Assembly: GCA_002708105.2 (NCBI GenBank)
Contig: PAOQ02000011.1
Coordinates: 2,060 to 41,807 of the forward strand
DNA from: a bacterium
Lineage (GTDB): Bacteria; Desulfobacterota_D; UBA1144
Direction of reading: 5' to 3'
DNA length: 39,748 nucleotides
In this document: positions 35,901-39,748 of the stretch, in pieces
Layout: every line of letters starts with the position of its first letter
Position numbering within the stretch: the stretch's first letter is position 1
Notes under the pieces: generated by a model
The model's input: the letters and a program-made list of their open reading frames with translations, nothing else
The model's database searches: none
What the model was told of the DNA's origin: nothing
Position numbers and translations under genes: made by a program

Positions 35901-36402
35901 CGAAATCAAAAGCCATGAAAATAAAAAGATTGTCACAGTTGCCGCCTTTATTACATCGATTGAAATTAAAACATCTAAAAGAAACTCGAACAAGTACGGC
36001 CTTATTAACCTTGAGGACTCAACGAATATAATCGAGGCAATTATTTTTAATCAGGAACTCGAAAAATATGAAGACATACTTCAAGTTGGGGCACCCATTC
36101 TGCTAACAGGCTCAATAGAAAAAGATGAGGAAAATTCAAAATTAATAATTAATTCTTATAACGATGTTGACTCTGTAAGATTAATAAATGATATTTCACT
36201 TCCAGTTACAATTAATCTTGAAAAGAATCTTAATAATGAAGAAACAATTAAACTAAAAAATTTATTCAATAAATTTCCTGGTAATAGTCCAATCGAAATA
36301 TTCTATAAATACGAAGGAATTAAAGCTAATATATCGATTAACGGTATTACTGTAGACAACTCTGAAGAGTTCCAAGAAGAATTACTGAAAACTATCAACT
36401 AG
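32992..36402 (+). CDS. dnaE: DNA polymerase III alpha subunit DnaE
   Basis: DnaE is the main replicative polymerase subunit. The track begins at 32968, but those eight residues (MFIIILNF) lie over the promoter. The ATG at 32992 gives MKKDFVHLHLHSQYSLLDGA, the usual PHP-domain start. Further blocks are VALTDHGNLFGA, GPGRGSAAGSL, the catalytic aspartates in PDIDIDFCGEGR, and the finger-region LLRRAMGKKK and FNKSHSTAYAYIT. A C-terminal OB fold follows. The length of about 1136 is normal. It ends two bases from the convergent DUF2103-like gene. Confidence 0.96.
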   Translation: MKKDFVHLHLHSQYSLLDGAIKFDELFEEVANQGMSAVALTDHGNLFGAYDFYKLGKKNNIKPIIGCEVYITKDRTKKTPENNKTHHLTVLCMNLTGYENLCSLVSRGHLEGFYRKPRIDRELLFEKSEGLIVLSGCLNSEVCHNILKGKKDEALKIASEYKNALGDRYFIEIQGTLLKEQIRVNSTLREIAKKLKIPVVATNDCHYLTKECFDSHDALLCIQTNSLVKEEKRFRFSGNEFYLKSRDEMMVAIDNDEESLENSLLIAERCNLEFNQNDYRLPKIDNDNILSNDNFESLIQESLEIKSAEGLIPNDQVTDYKKRIQHEINIIENMGFEGYFLVVSDFIKYAKTSGIPVGPGRGSAAGSLIAYLLDITEVDPIKHGLIFERFLNPERISMPDIDIDFCGEGRDDVIKYVTQKYGQDKVAQIGTFGTMSSKAVIKDVGRVLGFNFADVNKITNLIPSFRGKVYSLDECYKKIKEFKTLINSTPQFSELYKLGVKLENSVRHSSTHAAGVVISDESLEKMIPLYKGSRGETVTQFDMNAVEDLGFVKFDFLGLKTLTVIKKTKEFINKKGTDIDDLLKKADLNDKKVYELLSSGLTRGIFQIESSGMKDVLQNLKADKFEDLVALLALYRPGPLDSGMVEDYILRKNGKRDIKYPTPELKDILEETHGLFVYQEQIMQTASILANFSLGDADLLRRAMGKKKASEMLAQKQKFMDGAEKNKISKKIALDIFDTMEKFAEYSFNKSHSTAYAYITFQTAFLKTYFPCEFMSSLMSSEINLSEKIVSNIRECKEMDIKVLPPNINESGSGFTPLKNSIRFGLNAIKNIGENIVKNIIKIRAEINQFSNLFEFLSLMDSRKMNKKSLESLIMSGALDCFNHTRSTLFVNLDLLLSFVGQRSKEDNTNQETLFTLEETITEPNLIIQDEWSDFEISKKEIETLGYSIKLKPLDIVKDKLLKINYQTIDEIKSHENKKIVTVAAFITSIEIKTSKRNSNKYGLINLEDSTNIIEAIIFNQELEKYEDILQVGAPILLTGSIEKDEENSKLIINSYNDVDSVRLINDISLPVTINLEKNLNNEETIKLKNLFNKFPGNSPIEIFYKYEGIKANISINGITVDNSEEFQEELLKTIN

Positions 36403-36404
36403 AA

Positions 36405-36692
36405 TTATGACTTATCGTTCAAATTTTGAATAATTTTCTTTATTTCCTCTGGCTTACTAGTTGAAACAAATACTTCTTGATTAGAATTACCAGATGTGGC
36501 ATTCAATTTACATCCAACTAAGATTTCACCGTTACCCTGATAGATTTCTCTACCATATGTTACTTTTAAATTCTCTCCTTTTCCTTTTCCGACTTTAATA
36601 GCACCTGGGGTAATAAGCTTAATAGAAGAAATAGGTTCTAAAAATTTTTCTAAGAAAGAATCAAGATTTTTGATTCTTGAATGCTTTCTCAT
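36405..36692 (-). CDS. Small DUF2103-like protein (predicted metal-binding, function unknown)
   Basis: The start is the ATG giving MRKHSRIKNLDSF, since AAGGA lies six bases before it. The track start at 36725 overlaps the preceding gene and has no such site. The 95 residues carry a KHS motif near the start, then ISSIKLITPGAIKV and NQEVFVSTSKPEE, which together resemble the DUF2103 family from memory. Its role is unknown. It is the third gene after pcrA and the thioredoxin-fold gene. Confidence 0.68.
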   Translation of the reverse strand: MRKHSRIKNLDSFLEKFLEPISSIKLITPGAIKVGKGKGENLKVTYGREIYQGNGEILVGCKLNATSGNSNQEVFVSTSKPEEIKKIIQNLNDKS

Positions 36693-36715
36693 TATTTTTC
36701 CTTTTCTATGTTTAT

Positions 36716-37225
36716 TTATAACCATTTAATTGTGCATCCAACTGGAAAAGTATCCTCTGGCTTAAACTCATCGTCAAGAATTGCATCCTTTAAATATCTT
36801 TTTTTAACTTTATCCACATCGCTCCAATTATCATCTAACTTCCCTTTATAAACTAAGATCCTTTCTTTGTTGAAAAGGAAAAAATGTGGCGTGTGAGTTG
36901 CCCCATAGGATAAAGCAATTTCTTGCTTTGGATCTCTAAGATACATAAAATTGAAATTATTTTCTGCGCTTCTAGTCTGCATTTTTTCAAAACTATCTTC
37001 TGGATAAGTCTTATCGTCATTTGAATTTATTCCAATGAAATCTACAGTTTCTAAGAAATCCTTTTGCAAGGATATTATTCTTTCTTCGTATGCGTGTACG
37101 TAAGGGCAATGATTACAAGTAAAAAAAACAACTATTTTCTTTTTATTAGATAGCATGGTTGAATCACAAAATTTATCATCAACTCCGAGTAGATTAAAAT
37201 CTATAAACCTATCTCCTAATTCCAT
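36716..37225 (-). CDS. Thioredoxin-fold (AhpC/TSA-like) redox protein
   Basis: The 169-residue protein has the redoxin layout: GDRFIDFNLLGVD, then a redox motif FFTCNHCPYVHAYEERI with C37 and C40 (CNHC), then HTPHFFLFNKERILVYKGKLDD containing the cis-proline loop. There is no signal peptide, so it should act in the cytoplasm. Proteins of this type are widespread and annotated as redoxin or thiol-disulfide isomerase family; the partner is unknown. Its ATG directly follows the helicase TAA with no gap. Confidence 0.85.
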   Translation of the reverse strand: MELGDRFIDFNLLGVDDKFCDSTMLSNKKKIVVFFTCNHCPYVHAYEERIISLQKDFLETVDFIGINSNDDKTYPEDSFEKMQTRSAENNFNFMYLRDPKQEIALSYGATHTPHFFLFNKERILVYKGKLDDNWSDVDKVKKRYLKDAILDDEFKPEDTFPVGCTIKWL

Positions 37226-39298
37226 TTAATTTTCCTCCAAATCATGAATAAAAACTTTTTTCCTATATCCAGAATCAAACTGCACTGAGACAACATCTTC
37301 AATTACATCATCATCTTCCTGAACAATAAATCCAGAACCAAATCGATAATGAAATACTTTTTCATTATTATTCAAATCTGCAGACATTTCTGATTTCTCT
37401 AAATCAAATCTCAAAATATTTTCAGAATCTGCTATCTCATCAACAAATCTAGATTTTCCAGAAGGCATTGTTTGGCCAAAGACTTTTCTAAACATGGCAT
37501 ATGAGAGATGTAACTTTTTTATTGCTCTCGTTATAGCAACATAACAAAGTCTTCTCTCCTCTTCTAATTCGTCGGCATGATCATGGGTTCTAGAATGAGG
37601 AATAATCTGATCCTCCAATCCAACAAAAAAAACACAAGGAAACTCTAAGCCTTTTGCTAAATGTACAGTCATTAATGTTACAGATTCGGTTGAGGAATCC
37701 AGCCCGTCAACCGAGGACGATATTGAAAGAGTATTTAGAAACTCTGATAAATCATTATGATCAGTTGCTTCCTCGAAATCACTTATAACATTTATAAATT
37801 CTGAAATATTTTCTACTCTATCTTCATCATTCAGATATTCCTGATATTTTAATTGAACTAGAAGATGCTCAAATGATTCGGAAATTGACTGACTCTTTTT
37901 TAAATTTAACAAAAAATTATCAATACTTTCTATGAGTTTTCTTACTAGAATCTCAGACTTTTTACTAAATACCTTTGAATCTAAGCATATCCTTAATAAG
38001 TCAATATAATTTGACCCTTCATCTTTAAGATTTATCATCTTTTGTAGAGTCTTAGCACCAATTCCGCGTGGTGGAGTATTAATTATTCTATTAAATGCAA
38101 CACTATCATCAGGATTTGATATTAATCTTAAATAACAAACAATATCTTTAATCTCAGCTCTTTCATAAAAACTTATATTTCCAAAAATTCGGTAATTAAT
38201 TTTCTTTTTACGTAAACTGTCTTCAAGAACCCTCGATTGAGCATTCGTTCTGTAAAAAACTGCAATTTCATTTAATTTGAAATCTTCTTTGTACTCTAAT
38301 ATTTTTTTAGCAACATATTCTGATTCTATAATATCACTATAGTGGCTTACAAGTTCTACGCGATCCCCGTTTTCATTGCTAGTCCACAAATTCTTGTCCA
38401 TTCTTTTTATATTGTTAGCTATTAATTTGTTTGCTACATCTAATATCTGAGGCGTTGATCTATAATTTTGTTCTAATTTATATATTCGAGTTTTTGGAAA
38501 TAACGATTCAAAATTTAGTATATTTTCTACTGAAGCACCTCTCCAACCATAAATTAATTGGTTATCATCTCCTACGGCAAATAAATTTTCTTCTTTCGTT
38601 AAAAGCTGTTTAATTAATTTAAACTGAATTTCATTAGTATCTTGATATTCATCAATTAAAATATATTTAAAAATTTTTCTTAAATAATTTTTTACTTTTG
38701 CATTCTTTGAAACCAACTCATAACAATTAAGAATTAAATCCCCAAAATCCATAGCATTGTTTTCTTCTAATTTTTTTTGATAAGTCTCAATTATTTTTTT
38801 TCTATTCTTATCTTCAATAGACCATTCATCATATGGCAAAGAATTCTTTAACGTGTCAATTATTGACTTTATCAGCTGTGGAGAATACTGGTCAAGATCT
38901 AAATCTAAAGACTTAATAACATCCTTTAACAATCTTGTTTGATCACTTGTATCATAAATTGCGAACCCTTTTTTATACTTGGGGGCAAGTTCATCAATAA
39001 AAATTCTTAAAATTTTATATGATATCGAATGAAAGGTACCCATCCATGGGAAAATATTTTCCGAGCCCAGCATCGAACTTAATCTATCGCGGATTTCATC
39101 AGCGGCTTTATTTGTGAAAGTTAGAGCTAGAATTTGATTACTATCAGCAATTTCCAATTTAACTAAATTTAATATACGAAGAGTTAATATCCTTGTTTTC
39201 CCAGACCCGGCACCAGCAAGAACTAGGGCTGGCCCATTAATATGATTTGTAGCTTTTAGCTGATTTGGATTTAATTTATATTTATCTAATATGTTCAA
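37226..39298 (-). CDS. pcrA: UvrD/PcrA-like ATP-dependent DNA helicase
   Basis: A superfamily 1A 3'-5' helicase for repair and replication-conflict resolution. Helicase motifs in order are LNPNQLKA (Q), AGAGSGKT (I), TFTNKAADE (Ia), LIDEYQDTN (II), GDDNQLIYGWRGA (III), QNYRST (IV), TVHLAKGLEFPCVF (V) and YVAITRA (VI). The C-terminal FGSGFIVQEDDD...VQFDSGYRKKVF resembles the PcrA/UvrD RNA-polymerase-binding Tudor-like domain. UvrD or PcrA naming is interchangeable here. The start is a TTG with GAAGA upstream and no ATG alternative at the motif-proximal N-terminus. Confidence 0.93.
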   Translation of the reverse strand: MNILDKYKLNPNQLKATNHINGPALVLAGAGSGKTRILTLRILNLVKLEIADSNQILALTFTNKAADEIRDRLSSMLGSENIFPWMGTFHSISYKILRIFIDELAPKYKKGFAIYDTSDQTRLLKDVIKSLDLDLDQYSPQLIKSIIDTLKNSLPYDEWSIEDKNRKKIIETYQKKLEENNAMDFGDLILNCYELVSKNAKVKNYLRKIFKYILIDEYQDTNEIQFKLIKQLLTKEENLFAVGDDNQLIYGWRGASVENILNFESLFPKTRIYKLEQNYRSTPQILDVANKLIANNIKRMDKNLWTSNENGDRVELVSHYSDIIESEYVAKKILEYKEDFKLNEIAVFYRTNAQSRVLEDSLRKKKINYRIFGNISFYERAEIKDIVCYLRLISNPDDSVAFNRIINTPPRGIGAKTLQKMINLKDEGSNYIDLLRICLDSKVFSKKSEILVRKLIESIDNFLLNLKKSQSISESFEHLLVQLKYQEYLNDEDRVENISEFINVISDFEEATDHNDLSEFLNTLSISSSVDGLDSSTESVTLMTVHLAKGLEFPCVFFVGLEDQIIPHSRTHDHADELEEERRLCYVAITRAIKKLHLSYAMFRKVFGQTMPSGKSRFVDEIADSENILRFDLEKSEMSADLNNNEKVFHYRFGSGFIVQEDDDVIEDVVSVQFDSGYRKKVFIHDLEEN

Positions 39299-39323
39299 TT
39301 TACATCTTCAACAATCAAAATAA

Positions 39324-39352
39324 TCTATAATCTTAATAATTTATCTTGACAA
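39324..39352 (-). promoter_or_regulatory. Promoter of the helicase operon
   Basis: On the minus strand TTGTCA (39352-39347), a 17-base spacer and TATAGA (39329-39324) form a sound sigma-70-type promoter. Transcription would start about 20 bases before the TTG start codon. Its -35 box overlaps the groES -35 box on the opposite strand. Confidence 0.6.
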
Positions 39353-39373
39353 AGCAAGTAACATGCTTATCTT
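39346..39373 (+). promoter_or_regulatory. Promoter of groES-groEL
   Basis: A perfect TTGACA is followed by TATCTT after 16 bases. A second possible pair further down is TTATCT and TATACA (39390-39395) at 17 bases. No CIRCE element (TTAGCACTC/GAGTGCTAA) is seen, so HrcA control is unlikely unless its site has diverged. The leader ends with AAGGAGG before the groES ATG. Confidence 0.55.
39352..39368. promoter_or_regulatory. 17-bp near-palindrome in the groES promoter spacer, candidate operator
   Basis: AAGCAAGT-A-ACATGCTT has 8-bp arms with one mismatch around a single central base. It starts right after the TTGACA box and fills the spacer, the classic place for a repressor or a MerR-type activator. 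The protein that would bind is not identifiable from this window. Confidence 0.55.
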
Positions 39374-39418
39374 CTATATATCTATTAACTATACAGTAAA
39401 ATAAGGAGGGGATTTTAC

Positions 39419-39709
39419 ATGAATATCAAACCTTTATATGACAGGGTTTTAGTTAAAATTAACAGTCCCGAAAATGTGACAAAGGGTGGAATAATAATCC
39501 CTGAAAATACGAATCAGGAAAAGCCACAGGAAGGTACAGTTGCTGCAGTAGGCACAGGTAAACTTCTTGACGATGGCACCATAATGCCGCTTGATGTCAA
39601 AGAAGGAGATGCTGTTTTATTCAATAAATACGGCGGAATGGAACTTTCTTTAGGCGACGGCGATTATGTTTTTTTAACACAAAATGAAATTTTAGGAATT
39701 ATTGAATAA
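39419..39709 (+). CDS. groES: Co-chaperonin GroES
   Basis: GroES caps the GroEL chamber. The 96 residues begin NIKPLYDRVLVKI and carry the mobile loop (ENVTKGGIIIPENTNQEKPQEG), then the dome-region GDAVLFNKYGGME and the C-terminal FLTQNEILGIIE. The length and sequence are canonical. AAGGAGG nine bases upstream is the strongest ribosome binding site in the window, fitting high expression. Confidence 0.98.
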   Translation: MNIKPLYDRVLVKINSPENVTKGGIIIPENTNQEKPQEGTVAAVGTGKLLDDGTIMPLDVKEGDAVLFNKYGGMELSLGDGDYVFLTQNEILGIIE

Positions 39710-39729
39710 CTTAGGAGGTTAAATTCAAA

Positions 39730-39748
39730 ATGAGTGCAAAAGATATAA
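39730..39748 (+). CDS. groEL: 5' end of GroEL, cut by the window edge
   Basis: An ATG opening MSAKDI follows groES by 20 bases with AGGAGG upstream. Only six codons are in the window. The call rests on the groES-groEL gene order and the typical N-terminus. Confidence 0.88.

Overview
The window is an AT-rich, very compact stretch of chromosome from a Gram-negative bacterium. Evidence for this is an outer-membrane beta-barrel protein with an aromatic C-terminus, a MurE carrying the DNPR motif typical of meso-diaminopimelate-adding enzymes, and FtsQ, FtsL and MurJ. Proteins are rich in Lys, Asn and Ile, genes overlap by 1-35 bases, and convergent genes end within 2-4 bases of each other or overlap. 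This fits a streamlined, possibly marine, lineage. The FtsI with a C-terminal PASTA domain, MurB inside the dcw cluster and the deoxyhypusine-synthase-like gene recall deltaproteobacteria-like lineages, but I cannot place the organism from sequence alone. I see no insertion sequence, prophage, CRISPR array, tRNA or rRNA. Essentially everything is core housekeeping.

Left block. A gene start running off the left edge (minus strand) diverges from a deoxyhypusine synthase family gene (plus). Ten minus-strand genes then read leftward as a probable operon group: murJ, aroQ, recJ, an outer-membrane protein, trkA, trkH, ribF, aroE, thrC, thiE. They cover lipid II flipping, the shikimate pathway, DNA repair, potassium uptake, flavin cofactors, threonine and thiamin. 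A near-consensus internal promoter lies in the recJ stop region before the outer-membrane gene. A metallo-beta-lactamase-fold gene diverges from murJ, and a small unidentified minus-strand ORF fills the gap before mraZ.

Centre (13.5-29.9 kb). A complete division and cell wall (dcw) cluster on the plus strand: mraZ, rsmH, ftsL, ftsI, murE, murF, mraY, murD, ftsW, murG, murC, murB, ftsQ, ftsA, ftsZ, without ddl. It has a good sigma-70-type promoter and a 10-bp tandem repeat before mraZ. Structured junctions precede ftsA (perfect inverted repeat, TATAAT box and a two-codon mini-ORF abutting the ftsA ATG) and ftsZ (imperfect hairpin).

Right block. A minus-strand operon ftsY-ribD-nadD-rsfS, then divergently dnaE on plus, then minus-strand pcrA/uvrD-like helicase, a thioredoxin-fold gene and a small DUF2103-like gene. 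Finally groES with the first codons of groEL on plus. The pcrA/groES intergenic region has overlapping divergent -35 boxes and a 17-bp near-palindrome sitting in the groES promoter spacer, a candidate operator.

I did not find a novel multi-gene system. The observations most worth checking are regulatory or start-site features: the ftsA mini-ORF and hairpin, the groES operator, the murJ start, the mraZ upstream repeat, and the bacterial deoxyhypusine synthase homologue with altered active-site residues.
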